DNA of 64,000 nt from Ornithinimicrobium sediminis (GTDB taxonomy: Bacteria > Actinomycetota > Actinomycetes > Actinomycetales > Dermatophilaceae), in the NCBI RefSeq assembly GCF_021272345.1, contig NZ_JAJSDQ010000001.1:248001-312000 (forward strand), written 5' to 3'. This document shows positions 35,695 through 44,922 of this stretch, in pieces. Position 1 is the first letter of the stretch, and each line of letters starts with the position of its first letter. The notes under the pieces were generated by a model. The model was given only the letters and a program-made list of their open reading frames with translations. It did not search any database and was not told the origin of the DNA. The translations under genes and the position numbers were made by a program.

Positions 35695-36524
35695 CACAGA
35701 CCTCGGTTCTTGTCAGCGTGGATTGACCCGCGAGAAGTGTCAGCCTGCGGGCTGTGTTGGTCGGTTCCTGTGGCATTCCGACGATGCGGGCGCACGAAGC
35801 CGAAGTAGAGTGCGACGATCCCAGCAATGATGGACAAACCGAGGAGTGTCTCCATGAGCGCTTCCGTTGTCCACCACGATGGCTCGCCTTCGGTGCTCAC
35901 AGTGCGCAGAACAGCGGGCACAGCGGGCAGGCTGTAGTGCAGCACTGTGGCTTCGCCTGCCTCCGTCACGTCCGAGGTGTTGGAGGGAAACCCCTCCACC
36001 CGGGAGTGGCCCGCGGGCATCTCAACTGTGGCCGTAAACGTACCGGGCGCAGAGGAAGCCGCAGGATTGTCCATGGCCAAGATCGGCACGTTCGTGGTCA
36101 GTTCTTCGCCGTCGATGGAGCCTGCGCTCGGGACCACGTAAGCCAACACGAGGTCCTGGTCCTGCCCTGGCTCCAGAGCCTCAGGCAAGGTGACCACAGT
36201 GGTCGTCTTGGCGTTCACGAGCTCGGACTCGAACTGCAACGGCGTTCCCGCTGCTGTGACCCGTAGGTCATCGACTACCGCGCCATCGAAGTTCAACGAG
36301 GAGAAGCTGACTGTCTGAGCCGTCTCTCCATCTGCCGAACCGGTGATGCGGTAGTTGATCTCGACCTGGGCAGACCCGCTCGCGTCCAGCACCACCTGGG
36401 TCTGTGCCGTGTCCAGCGTGGCGTCAGCGGACGCAGCCAAGGGCAGCGCCACCGCCAGAATGGCGCCTAGCAGGCTGGCAGTGACAGTTCTGCGGCCTCG
36501 TCGCGGAGACCTGTTGCCGTTCAC
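35694..36524 (-). CDS. Exported, C-terminally anchored protein of unknown function
   Basis: This 276-residue protein has a Sec signal peptide (basic start, then VTASLLGAILAVALPLAASA), an extracytoplasmic beta-rich domain of about 190 residues (TQVVLDASGSAQVEINYRIT, TTTVVTLPEALEPGQDQDLV), one transmembrane helix near 235-255 (LLGLSIIAGIVALYFGFV) and a short basic tail. No enzyme motif is seen. It lies between the racemase and symporter genes with overlaps on both sides, so it is likely part of the uptake apparatus, perhaps a surface capture or adaptor protein. Confidence 0.8.
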   Translation of the reverse strand: MNGNRSPRRGRRTVTASLLGAILAVALPLAASADATLDTAQTQVVLDASGSAQVEINYRITGSADGETAQTVSFSSLNFDGAVVDDLRVTAAGTPLQFESELVNAKTTTVVTLPEALEPGQDQDLVLAYVVPSAGSIDGEELTTNVPILAMDNPAASSAPGTFTATVEMPAGHSRVEGFPSNTSDVTEAGEATVLHYSLPAVPAVLRTVSTEGEPSWWTTEALMETLLGLSIIAGIVALYFGFVRPHRRNATGTDQHSPQADTSRGSIHADKNRGL

Positions 36525-37342
36525 AGCCGCTCACCCTGCAAGTAGAGCTCGCTCAAGTGCTTGCCGGCCGTGATTTTGGGCGGCTCCATGAACGCTCGCC
36601 GACTGTGCGTGAGGCCGAGGGCGAGCGTCGCTTCTGCCATGTGAAGGGCGACCCGCGACGGATTGATGACCGGCACACCAAGGGACTCGGTCATCTGCTC
36701 GGCGACATCCAGGAAGCCCATGCTCATGCAACCGAGGATCAAGGTGTCGGCGCCGTCGTCCTCGACGCTCCGACGTCCCTCCTCCATCATCTTGTGGACC
36801 CCAGCGTCGTGGTCCTTGTTGAGGTCAATGACGGAAGTCTTGATAGAGCGGATCGAGGCCAAGGAGTCCAACGCACCCGCCTCCCACGTGAGGCGCCTGA
36901 GGGCAGGAATGATGCTGTCTGTGACGGTCACGATGCCGAACCGATGGCCCAAGGTGGTGGCCATGGCAATGGATGCTGCAGCTGGCCCGACGACCAGCAT
37001 GTCCGTTACCTCCCGGAGACCATCGAGACCGGGGTCTCCGAAGCATCCGATGATGGCAGCGTGGGCACCATCTTGTTGTGCGTTCACAGCCAGCTGGGCC
37101 ATGGCAGGGATGCTGAGGTATTCCTCGTACATGGACTCGATCGATGCCGGCCCGGCGTCCACGGCTTTGACGGTTACCCGTGTGCCGGGAAGTGCCCAGT
37201 CCTGAAGCTTCTGCTCACGCCTATCGAGCTCCCTGCTACCCAGGTCTGTCAGGTGCATCGGCCCGGGAACGAGGTAGCGAACATCTCGCTGCGCGGCTGC
37301 TGAGGGTACGGACGGTGCGGTCGATGGTGCCGCTTCATTCAT
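36521..37342 (-). CDS. Asp/Glu/hydantoin racemase family protein
   Basis: This 273-residue protein starts at the ATG after GGAGAG; the longer frame upstream lies inside the amidohydrolase gene. The two catalytic cysteines expected for cofactor-independent racemases are visible: GCFGDPGLDGLRE and LILGCMSMG. Family members invert hydantoins or amino acids. An N-terminal Ala/Pro-rich extension precedes RYLVPGPMH. Genes on both sides overlap it, and a racemase next to an M20 carbamoylase-type enzyme supports use of both enantiomers of a substrate. Confidence 0.88.
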   Translation of the reverse strand: MNEAAPSTAPSVPSAAAQRDVRYLVPGPMHLTDLGSRELDRREQKLQDWALPGTRVTVKAVDAGPASIESMYEEYLSIPAMAQLAVNAQQDGAHAAIIGCFGDPGLDGLREVTDMLVVGPAAASIAMATTLGHRFGIVTVTDSIIPALRRLTWEAGALDSLASIRSIKTSVIDLNKDHDAGVHKMMEEGRRSVEDDGADTLILGCMSMGFLDVAEQMTESLGVPVINPSRVALHMAEATLALGLTHSRRAFMEPPKITAGKHLSELYLQGERL

Positions 37343-38582
37343 TGGGCTCTCCTTCAGGGAGTGTTGCCGAGAGAGGGGCAGGGCGGGTGTAGCCGTCTGG
37401 AGCGACCACTTGGCGGCCGGCGCGGTAGACGGCACGGATGTCATAGACCGCTGAGATGTGCTCGAAGGGGTCGCGGTCAAGAACGGAGAAATCGGCCTGT
37501 GAACCGGGGGCAAGACGCCCGATGTTGTCGACACCGGCGAGCTCGGCGGCGCTGCGAGTCGCCGCCAGGAGCGCCTCTTCTACGGTGTACCCGTGTTCAG
37601 TGAGCCACTGGAGCTCATAGCCGAACAGCCCGTGCATGGAGTCCGTGCCCAGTGCCACTCGAGCACCTTCCGCTCGGATGAGTTCGATGGCCCTTTCCAT
37701 TGACGCTCGGGCCTGCTGCACCTTTGCCAAGATGCGCGGGTCTTGCGCATCGCCCTGTTCGATCCCATTGGGATGGAACAGGATCGTATTGGTCAGGACA
37801 ATCCAGACGCCGGCTTCCACTATCCTGCGGACGCTGTCTGCCGTGAGCAACGCACCATGCTCGATCGAATGAATGCCGTTTGCCACCGCGAGGTCGACCC
37901 CCGGGCCGCCGTGAGCATGTGCCGAGACGGTCAGGCTGTGTTCGGCAGCCGTGTCCACGATGGCCGCGATCTCTTCTGCGGAGTAGTTGGACTCATCCAG
38001 GGAGGTGTCCGTTGAGGAGACCCCCCCGGTCGTGAAGATCTTGATGTGGTCGGCACCCTTGGCGGCGTTGGCCGCGACAGCGGCACTGAGGTCCGCCCGC
38101 CCTTGAACACCGGCCACAGCTCCTCCGTGCTTGCCCGGCGGGCTCAGTCCTCGACCCGCCACGCGTAGCGTTGGCCCGGCCACCTCGCCGTTTGCAACAG
38201 CTGCCTTGAAGTGGAAATCAATATCCGCTTCCTCAGTCATAATCCGTGCGGTTGTGACGCCAGATTTGAGCATTGCCTGCAAGTTGGCCACGCCCCGTAT
38301 CGCCTGCCAAGCTGGCGGCTGAGCCATCTGCCCGTGCTGGTCTCCTTCGCCAGGTCGGATTGTGATGTGCGTGTGGGCGTCGAAAAAGCCGGGCACGATA
38401 AATGTGCTCCCCAGGTCTACCACCTGGGCATCTGGTGGGCAGACGTTCCCAGGAGACCCTACAGCGACGATCTGACCGTTGGAGACGAGCAGTCCGGAGC
38501 CGTGTTGCATTCCCTTCTCGTGGGCGTCAAACGTGCCGGCGGCAGCGTAGAAGGTCAAACCGCCTGTTGTCGCGTTATCCAT
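37335..38582 (-). CDS. Amidohydrolase (imidazolonepropionase/Xaa-dipeptidase-like)
   Basis: This 415-residue metal-dependent hydrolase of the amidohydrolase superfamily shows the first metal pair FDAHTHIT, the bridging Lys in DHIKIFTTGG, metal histidines in SAHAHGG and IEHGAL, and the catalytic Asp in ALGTDSMHG. These match the imidazolonepropionase-like group that includes enzymes cleaving cyclic amides and N-acyl or dipeptide bonds. The start ATG lies within the end of the CapA-like gene (8-base overlap). Confidence 0.9.
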   Translation of the reverse strand: MDNATTGGLTFYAAAGTFDAHEKGMQHGSGLLVSNGQIVAVGSPGNVCPPDAQVVDLGSTFIVPGFFDAHTHITIRPGEGDQHGQMAQPPAWQAIRGVANLQAMLKSGVTTARIMTEEADIDFHFKAAVANGEVAGPTLRVAGRGLSPPGKHGGAVAGVQGRADLSAAVAANAAKGADHIKIFTTGGVSSTDTSLDESNYSAEEIAAIVDTAAEHSLTVSAHAHGGPGVDLAVANGIHSIEHGALLTADSVRRIVEAGVWIVLTNTILFHPNGIEQGDAQDPRILAKVQQARASMERAIELIRAEGARVALGTDSMHGLFGYELQWLTEHGYTVEEALLAATRSAAELAGVDNIGRLAPGSQADFSVLDRDPFEHISAVYDIRAVYRAGRQVVAPDGYTRPAPLSATLPEGEPNE

Positions 38583-39768
38583 TGAGGCGAACCTCCCCCA
38601 CGACCGCACCTGGGACCAGGTCCGTGCGCAGTCGTAGCGCTAGGTCTCCTGAAGTTGTGGAGGAGCCCCGATCGAGTCGGTCGAGGATGGCCTGACATTG
38701 ATTGGCCGTAGGTATCACAGGATCTCCATTCGTCATGGTGGTGGGCACGAACTGGACCGACACAGGACCCTCGCTGGGGGACGTGAGTAGGACGACGACC
38801 GAGTCCAGCGTCTCGGCCGCCCCGAACGAGCTCCGGTACGGGGCGCTAGGAATTTGGAGGGGAAACAGGCCAGTCTCGGCGCCCGCCGGTGTGCTCGCGG
38901 CGCTTTGGTCAGGTCCCTGGCCACTGAAGCGGTCCCAGTTGTGGAACATGAAGTTCCCAACCGAGTAAGCGATCAATCCCCCCGCATACCTCTCAACGTG
39001 TTGCACCAGGTGTGGGTGGTGCCCGATCACCAGGGTGGCTCCAGCGTCAATCAACGCTCGCCCCACCGGTTGCTGGTACTCGGCGAGTGGGCCGTAGGAC
39101 GGCGCTGCAAAGCCGTGCGGGATGCCCCAGTGGACAGCGACGATCACCACATCCGCACTTTCGCGGGCCCTCCTCACGGACTCGCAGGCAGCGAGCAGGT
39201 CCGGGGGATGTACTGACGTGTGGACAAAGGGAGCCATGCCTGGTTGCTCGGCCGCCAGTGCTGGGTCAACTGACACCTGTTGCAGGACCCGCAGGGGTGC
39301 AACTCCGGGTCGCGTGTCGGTAGCCGCGAATCCCGGCGGTAGCGCAGCGCAGAGGCCGATGACTGCCACCGAACCTGAACTCGTTTGCGTCACGAGCGGC
39401 GCCAAGGCCTCCTGCGAGGATGCTCCAGCACCCACGTGGGCGATGCCGGCCTGCCGCAGTGCCTGGATCGTGTCCTCGAGCCCGGCAGGACCGTAGTCCA
39501 GGGCGTGATTGTTGGCCAAGGTCACAGCCGTGAACCCCAGGTCCAGCAACCACTGTGCGCAGTCGGGGTCGGCCCGGTGTGTCGCGGCCTTCTCAGCCGG
39601 GACACCCCGGGAGGTCAGAGGGGCCTCGAGGTTGGCAAAGGCTGTGTCGGCTGACCGGATCAACTCTCGAAGCCGGGGCTCGCAGCGGCTCGGACGCATG
39701 AGCACGGTGTCCCCCGCAACGAGCAGCCAGGGGCGCTTCGGCGCTGACAGGTTCTGCGAGACAGCCAT
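38575..39768 (-). CDS. CapA/PgsA-like metallophosphatase-fold protein
   Basis: This 397-residue protein has its ATG chosen after GGAAAGGCGG (GTG 39786 is the alternative). Motifs of the CapA family are in order: GDTVLM, NLEAPLT, ANNHALDYG, VAVHWG and GHHPHLVQHVE, placing it in the calcineurin-like fold group. Classical CapA/PgsA takes part in poly-gamma-glutamate synthesis or release and is membrane-anchored; this one has no signal or anchor, so a cytosolic hydrolytic role is more likely. It is the first gene of the cluster and divergent from the AsnC-type regulator. Confidence 0.87.
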   Translation of the reverse strand: MAVSQNLSAPKRPWLLVAGDTVLMRPSRCEPRLRELIRSADTAFANLEAPLTSRGVPAEKAATHRADPDCAQWLLDLGFTAVTLANNHALDYGPAGLEDTIQALRQAGIAHVGAGASSQEALAPLVTQTSSGSVAVIGLCAALPPGFAATDTRPGVAPLRVLQQVSVDPALAAEQPGMAPFVHTSVHPPDLLAACESVRRARESADVVIVAVHWGIPHGFAAPSYGPLAEYQQPVGRALIDAGATLVIGHHPHLVQHVERYAGGLIAYSVGNFMFHNWDRFSGQGPDQSAASTPAGAETGLFPLQIPSAPYRSSFGAAETLDSVVVLLTSPSEGPVSVQFVPTTMTNGDPVIPTANQCQAILDRLDRGSSTTSGDLALRLRTDLVPGAVVGEVRLNG

Positions 39769-39851
39769 GGGAGTCCGCCTTTCCACGGTCTAGGACCATG
39801 TGTAGGTCTCAGCCGAGGGTGGCAGGCTTCCGGTCACTTGGCAACCCTCGA

Positions 39852-39885
39852 TGCATGATTCCGCCGTCTACGTGCATGCTTCCGC
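39852..39885. promoter_or_regulatory. Paired 13-bp boxes in the divergent promoter
   Basis: TGCATGATTCCGC (39852-39864) and TGCATGCTTCCGC (39873-39885) differ at one base and are 21 bases apart, two helical turns. They lie between the CapA-like gene and the AsnC/Lrp-type regulator, where such a regulator would control both directions. Confidence 0.55.
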
Positions 39886-39941
39886 ACCTTTCCGTCATCC
39901 GGGCCTTGCGCCGGCGGCAGGGTTCTGACACGCTGCGTGAC

Positions 39942-40955
39942 ATGGTCACCGGATCGCCCACGGGGAGTCGGGCACACTCACCGATCGCTGCGCGTCCCGG
40001 AGAGGTGCTCGACCAGGTCGACCGCCAGCTGGTGGCCGCGCTGCAGGTCGCCCCTCGCGCGTCGTGGCAACAGATCTCTACCGCCATGGGAGTCTCCGAG
40101 TCGACAGTTTCGCGACGCGCAAAGCGGCTCTTCGCTTCTGGCAGCGTCCGGGTGACTGCCATGCCAGATCCGCTGCGGTGTGGCCTTGGATTTCCCGTCC
40201 TGATGCAGGTGAGTTGTGCCGTGGGTGCCGCGGATTCCGTGGCCCGCGCCTTGGCGCTGCGCCCCGACGTCCGGTTCGTGGCCCTGCTCAGCGGCAACTT
40301 TGACCTCGTCCTCGAAACCGTGGTGCCTTCCCGATCACACCTGAGTGATGTGCTCCTGAACGACGTCGATCACATCCCGGGAATCGTCCGGACCACCACA
40401 GAGGCAGTCATACGCAACTTCAAGACGTCTTATGACTGGGGCCGCAGCCTGCTCGGGGACGGTGTAGAGCGGCTGGAGCAGGCTCGCCCTGCCATCAGTG
40501 CGGTAGACGGCACACACCCAGTCGACGCCGACGACATGCAGCTGATCAGCCTTCTGGGTCACGACGGACGGCTAAGCGCCGCCGAGCTTGCGAAGCACTC
40601 TGACCTCAGTGAGTCCTCAATCCGCCGACGGATCGAGGCTCTCACCACCGGGGCAGCGGTGCATTTCGCCACATTCATCGATCCGGTCCTGATGGGATTC
40701 GAGGCGCCAGTCTTCATCTGGCTCGACGTCGACCTAGGCCATCTCGAGGAGGTGGCGCTGGCTCTCAGTTCCCGCGTGGAAGTCCGCTATCTGTCAGCGA
40801 CCGCAGGATATAGCGATCTCATTGCCGAAGTGATCCTGCCTGACTTGCACCAGCTCTACGGTTTCCTTACCCAGGTTATCGGCCCCCTTCCAGGGGTGCG
40901 CCGGTCCGAGGTGGGACTCGAGCTCAGCACCGTGAAGCGGGGGTACCTCACTTAG
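39942..40955 (+). CDS. Double-domain Lrp/AsnC-family regulator
   Basis: This 337-residue regulator is about twice the length of Lrp. There are two helix-turn-helix and ligand-domain units: LDQVDRQLVAALQVAPRAS with GVSESTVSRRAKRLFASG, and DADDMQLISLLGHDGRLSA with DLSESSIRRRIEALTTG. ATG 39942 is taken because the upstream frame looks non-coding. Such tandem AsnC proteins occur in actinobacteria and usually control adjacent catabolic genes. It probably governs both the minus-strand cluster and the dipeptidase/dehydrogenase genes downstream. Confidence 0.92.
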   Translation: MVTGSPTGSRAHSPIAARPGEVLDQVDRQLVAALQVAPRASWQQISTAMGVSESTVSRRAKRLFASGSVRVTAMPDPLRCGLGFPVLMQVSCAVGAADSVARALALRPDVRFVALLSGNFDLVLETVVPSRSHLSDVLLNDVDHIPGIVRTTTEAVIRNFKTSYDWGRSLLGDGVERLEQARPAISAVDGTHPVDADDMQLISLLGHDGRLSAAELAKHSDLSESSIRRRIEALTTGAAVHFATFIDPVLMGFEAPVFIWLDVDLGHLEEVALALSSRVEVRYLSATAGYSDLIAEVILPDLHQLYGFLTQVIGPLPGVRRSEVGLELSTVKRGYLT

Positions 40956-40999
40956 GCCGATTGGACGCAACTCTCAAGCCGTACAACGGAAGGAAAACC

Positions 41000-42229
41000 A
41001 TGTCTGACGATGCTTCCCACGCAACCCCCTACGATTCGTCGCGCTATACTGGCTACACCTCCTACTCGTATCTTGAAGCCGGCAGCGACTACGAGTCTTT
41101 CGACCTCGCCGACGAGCTCGGCCGTGTCCCGGCTTATGACCTTGGACTAGACGCCGAGCAGGAGGAGCGCACGCGCAGTCTAGTCCAGGAGAACATCATT
41201 ATCAGCCTGCACGACCACCCACAGGTGTTTCCTGCGGACATGTCGCAAGTGCGTGACTACATCCGCACAGGACGGGAGCACACCGGATATCTCGGTCTGT
41301 CCAAGTCGGGCATGACCGCAGTCTTCGACAACCTCATGGACGGCACCGCCTGCGTGACCAGCAAGTCGGGCTGGAAATTTGACGACATCGTCTACGACGT
41401 GGGAATGCGACTCAGCGACATTGCGCATCAGGACTACGTCCGCGTGGCCTACGGCCTCGATGACATTCACGAGGCACACGCACAGGATCAACTGGCCCTC
41501 GTACTGTGCCTCGAAGCTGCCACCCCCATCGAGAACGAAGTTGACCGCCTGGACATCCTTTACGGTTTGGGCATCCGACAGATGGGGATTGCTTACTCTG
41601 AGGCTAACACTCTTGGGTCTGGCTTGAAAGAACCTGGTGATGGCGGGTTGACCGTATTTGGTCGACGTGCTGTTCAGCGCATGAACAAACTTGGGATAGC
41701 GATCGACGTGTCCCACTCTGGCGACCGGACCTGCATGGACACCTTCGAGGTTTCGGAACGACCGGTGCTCATCACCCACGCTGGGGCTCGCGCTGTGTGG
41801 CCAACGCCACGAATGAAGCCCGATGATGTGCTTCGAGCCTGCGCCGATAGTGGCGGGGTACTAGGTCTTGAGGCAGCCCCTCACACCACTCTCTCTAAGG
41901 CTCATCCCGAGCACTCTCTCGAATCTGTTATGGACCACTTCGTCTATTGTGTCGACTTGATGGGAATCGACCACGTGGCATTCGGTCCTGATACGCTGTT
42001 TGGTGACCACGTGACGTTGCACGACGTTTTCGCCGCAAACCTTGGTGTCCACCAAGCGCACGTAGGGCCCGACTATCCCAAGATGCCCTACGTCGATGGC
42101 CTGGAGAACCCGACTGAGTGCTTTCACAACATCGTAGGCTGGCTCGTGAAAAACGGTTACAGCGACGAAGACATCGTCAAGGTCACAGGCGGGAACATCA
42201 TGCGAGTCTTGGAGAAGATCTGGCACTAG
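41000..42229 (+). CDS. Membrane-dipeptidase-like zinc peptidase (M19)
   Basis: This 409-residue member of the renal dipeptidase family has ATG 41000 following GGAAGG. Likely metal-site elements are SLHDHPQVFP (HDH), LCLEAATPIE, IAIDVSHSGD and LITHAGARAVWPTPR. M19 enzymes hydrolyse dipeptides, often with a D-residue at the second position, and some open lactams. The N-terminal 60 residues are Tyr/Ser-rich and unlike the usual family start. It lies 44 bases after the regulator gene, so it is probably in the same transcript. Confidence 0.87.
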   Translation: MSDDASHATPYDSSRYTGYTSYSYLEAGSDYESFDLADELGRVPAYDLGLDAEQEERTRSLVQENIIISLHDHPQVFPADMSQVRDYIRTGREHTGYLGLSKSGMTAVFDNLMDGTACVTSKSGWKFDDIVYDVGMRLSDIAHQDYVRVAYGLDDIHEAHAQDQLALVLCLEAATPIENEVDRLDILYGLGIRQMGIAYSEANTLGSGLKEPGDGGLTVFGRRAVQRMNKLGIAIDVSHSGDRTCMDTFEVSERPVLITHAGARAVWPTPRMKPDDVLRACADSGGVLGLEAAPHTTLSKAHPEHSLESVMDHFVYCVDLMGIDHVAFGPDTLFGDHVTLHDVFAANLGVHQAHVGPDYPKMPYVDGLENPTECFHNIVGWLVKNGYSDEDIVKVTGGNIMRVLEKIWH

Positions 42230-42255
42230 AGTTTTTCGCCATCAAGGAGGGACAC

Positions 42256-43329
42256 ATGACGCGCGCTGTCGTGCTGAACGAATATGGGGACCCCAGCGTC
42301 CTGCGAGTCGGGGACATTCCGGAGGTTTCCGGCTTGCCATCACAGGTGCTGGTCGGGGTCTGTGCGTCCGGCCTGAACCGCCTCGACCTCTTTGTTCGCC
42401 AGGGTCTGACCGGGCCCGGTGTTCGGAGCCCACGCGAACTCCCTCATGTTATGGGAGCTGAAGGAGCGGGAGTAGTTTTGGAGGTCGGGCCCCAAGCGGA
42501 AACTGATCTTCAAGTCGGCGACCGAGTCATGATCTTCTCCGGCGTCTCGTGCCGAAGATGCCGCTACTGTCGACGAGGTGAAACGAGCCGCTGTGCGCAG
42601 TACGCCATTCTGGGTGAAGATCTCTGGGGAGTACAACGCGAGCGACTGTGGATTGACCCGACCAATTTGCTGTCGGTCCCAGCGCGGATGAGTCTCGTAG
42701 AGGCCGCTGCGGTTCCCACCACGTACACCACCGCGTGGACGATGCTCCTGACCGCTGGTCATCTACGTGTCGGCGAAAAGGTGCTGGTCGTTGGCGCCAG
42801 CGGCGGCGTGTCAGTGGCCGCCATACAGATCGCTGCAGAAGCTGGCGCAGAAGTCTGGGCGACGACCCGCGGGACAGCAAAGCGTGATCGGATCGCAGCC
42901 CTCCCTGGAGTCCGAGGCGTTCTTGACAGCAGTGAACGGGGCTGGCATGAAGATCTGCTCGACGTGACGGAAGGGACTGGAGTAGACGTTATCGTGGAAT
43001 CGGTAGGTGCACCCACCTGGCGGGACTCAATTCAGTCATTGAGCCCGGGTGGCAGGATGATGCTGTGCGGCGCCACTGGGGGTGACGAGCCGAACATCAG
43101 TATCCGCGAAATCTATCAATCGCACAGGCAGATCATCGGGGCGCCACTGGGCGGCTGGAATGACTTCGTGGACGTTGTTGCCATGCTTGACCGATGCGCT
43201 CTACGACCCCTCCTTCACGCAGTGATGCCTATGGAACAGATCGTGGAGGCGCATCGGATCCTGGAGGAATCGGCACATGTTGGAAAGGTCGTCGTAACCA
43301 TCGATCAAGGAGATCTGGCCGCGGTGTGA
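42256..43329 (+). CDS. Zinc-type medium-chain alcohol dehydrogenase/quinone reductase
   Basis: This is a 357-residue MDR-family oxidoreductase with AAGGAGG six bases before ATG 42256. The structural-zinc lobe is present as CRRCRYCRRGETSRC, GAEGAGVVLEVG marks the catalytic domain, and VVGASGGVSVAAIQIA is the NAD(P)-binding motif. The upstream dipeptidase gene ends 26 bases before. It would oxidise an alcohol or reduce an enone produced in the pathway; the actual substrate is unknown. Confidence 0.9.
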   Translation: MTRAVVLNEYGDPSVLRVGDIPEVSGLPSQVLVGVCASGLNRLDLFVRQGLTGPGVRSPRELPHVMGAEGAGVVLEVGPQAETDLQVGDRVMIFSGVSCRRCRYCRRGETSRCAQYAILGEDLWGVQRERLWIDPTNLLSVPARMSLVEAAAVPTTYTTAWTMLLTAGHLRVGEKVLVVGASGGVSVAAIQIAAEAGAEVWATTRGTAKRDRIAALPGVRGVLDSSERGWHEDLLDVTEGTGVDVIVESVGAPTWRDSIQSLSPGGRMMLCGATGGDEPNISIREIYQSHRQIIGAPLGGWNDFVDVVAMLDRCALRPLLHAVMPMEQIVEAHRILEESAHVGKVVVTIDQGDLAAV

Positions 43330-43398
43330 TATTTCCCTTTCGCAGCGAAGGCTGGGGCACCTGTTCGCGCCTGCGCACTACCAGCCTGACCGTCCGCT

Positions 43399-43734
43399 CT
43401 AGCGGTCCGGGGTGAACATGGGCAGGCTGCTCCGCAGACGCTCAGATGACACCTGACCGTTGCTGTCCTTGACGACCACGCGCTGTAGGTCTGGATGCTC
43501 TTCGCCGGTCAACGTCAGCACAGATAGAGCTGCGTGGTAGGTCAGCGCGTCATTGGGGTCGGACGCATCCAACGTCACAGATATGGCGCCCTGCTCCTCG
43601 TCCTGCACGGACGAGATGCGCCGAGCCCAGTCGTGGTCCGGTTTGGAGTCCGCGTCGAGCTCGGAGAAGTCGTCCTCCACCTGGAAGACCGCACGCAACT
43701 GAGCCTCAACACTGGCAGCCAGAGAGTCCGTCAT
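43399..43734 (-). CDS. Hypothetical protein, 111 residues
   Basis: This acidic soluble protein starts MTDSLAASVEAQLRAVFQVE and contains GAISVTLDASDPNDALTYHA. Strong GC bias at third positions and a balanced composition support coding. No domain, signal peptide or membrane segment is seen. It stands alone, convergent with the dehydrogenase gene. Confidence 0.65.
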   Translation of the reverse strand: MTDSLAASVEAQLRAVFQVEDDFSELDADSKPDHDWARRISSVQDEEQGAISVTLDASDPNDALTYHAALSVLTLTGEEHPDLQRVVVKDSNGQVSSERLRSSLPMFTPDR

Positions 43735-43877
43735 GCCCTAGACGCTAGTCGTCGGCACCCACTCTTGCCCTGCCAGCGACAGTGAACACGGCACTCATAT
43801 GCCTGCCGTCGGTGGAGTCGAAGGCTGCGCGGCCCAACGGTCGCTGTGCCCTCCCACACGCACCACTGGCCTGAGGG

Positions 43878-44672
43878 TCATAGTCCTCGACCCCCGGACG
43901 AGGCTCCCGCAACCGCAGGACCTGCCACGAGAACCACCGCGGCCGCCCACACCCCCGCTCTCCCCATCCACTTCTGCACAGTCGACTCCCCCGTCACACC
44001 AACCGGCACATCCCGTAATGGCACCACCGTCCCACGCCTCACCGGCGTACCCGCCCCACGCCACGGACGCCCGATCACCCAGACGACCTCGACCGGGTCA
44101 CCGTTCACTGGGACCGTGGCCTGCACGTCTCCGATCGGCCGTAGCTCGGGTCCCAGGACGAGGGCCGAGTTGATCCACCTCTCGCGACCGTCCGCGGAGA
44201 GACCCCAGGTCTTGGACGGCGTAGCGACGCGCGAGAACGTTGCGGGTGGTGGGCGGCTCGCCCGTCGTGAACTGGTATATCGAGGCCGGCGAGCACGGTC
44301 GCCACGACGTCGGCGTCTTCGACGACCATCGGCGAAAGCCGAGGGTGTTCAGTCCCAGGCCAGTCGATCAGCCCCAGCGGCCGCCAACAACCGGATCGGT
44401 CGCCAGGAGGCAGGGCGGCAGGCCGCACGGTGATGTTGCGGCGTGCAGTCACCGGTGCGGTGCACCATGCCCAAGCAAGACGACACGGAGGGCCCCGCGC
44501 CGGGCCTGCAGGGGTGGTCGACAGCGCGGGACCCCCACGTCCTCACCTTAGAACCATGGATGCGCAAGCGCCATCCCTTCAACGATCCAAATACCGCATC
44601 GTTGGCCGCTGCCAGCTTGTCCCAGCGAGCCATCCTTGCATCGAACACCTGTCCGTACGAGAGTGAGGTCAT
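43878..44672 (-). pseudogene. Probable decayed gene(s) in pieces on the minus strand
   Basis: Protein-like segments appear in order but in different frames: MTSLSYGQVFDARMARWDKL near 44672-44540, VVEDADVVATVLAGLDIPVH near 44330-44270, and a segment from about 44215 to 43878. The last includes TWGLSADGRERWINSALVLG, GDPVEVVWVIGRPWRG and a membrane-like helix (GRAGVWAAAVVLVAGPAVAG). The last frame is open upstream of its first GTG without a usable start. This suggests one or two degraded genes. No family was recognised, and the linkage between pieces is inference. Confidence 0.35.
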
Positions 44673-44718
44673 GGCAGGAGGGATGCGACCACGCAGCGCA
44701 TCAGCAGTCCCCCTGTCG

Positions 44719-44922
44719 ATGCGCGGCCGGCACACCCCCACCACACCAGGCACGGCCGCCACCCGGAGACACTGCTGGATCCACCGCCCCGACGGCGACC
44801 TCCCCGGCCTCATCCTCGAGTGGCGCCGCCACGACCTCGGATGGCAAGCCCTCACCACTTACGTCGACGGTCCCCAGATCGTCACAGCATGGCTGCCCGC
44901 CGACGCGCTCCGCCCCGCATGA
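44719..44922 (+). CDS. Small protein of the type found with conjugative elements
   Basis: This 67-residue protein contains CWIHRPDGDLPGLILEWRR and ends VTAWLPADALRPA, a pattern I associate with small hypothetical proteins beside actinobacterial transfer genes. The start is uncertain: ATG 44671 has a GTGAGG nearby and would add 16 residues. Function unknown. Confidence 0.55.
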   Translation: MRGRHTPTTPGTAATRRHCWIHRPDGDLPGLILEWRRHDLGWQALTTYVDGPQIVTAWLPADALRPA

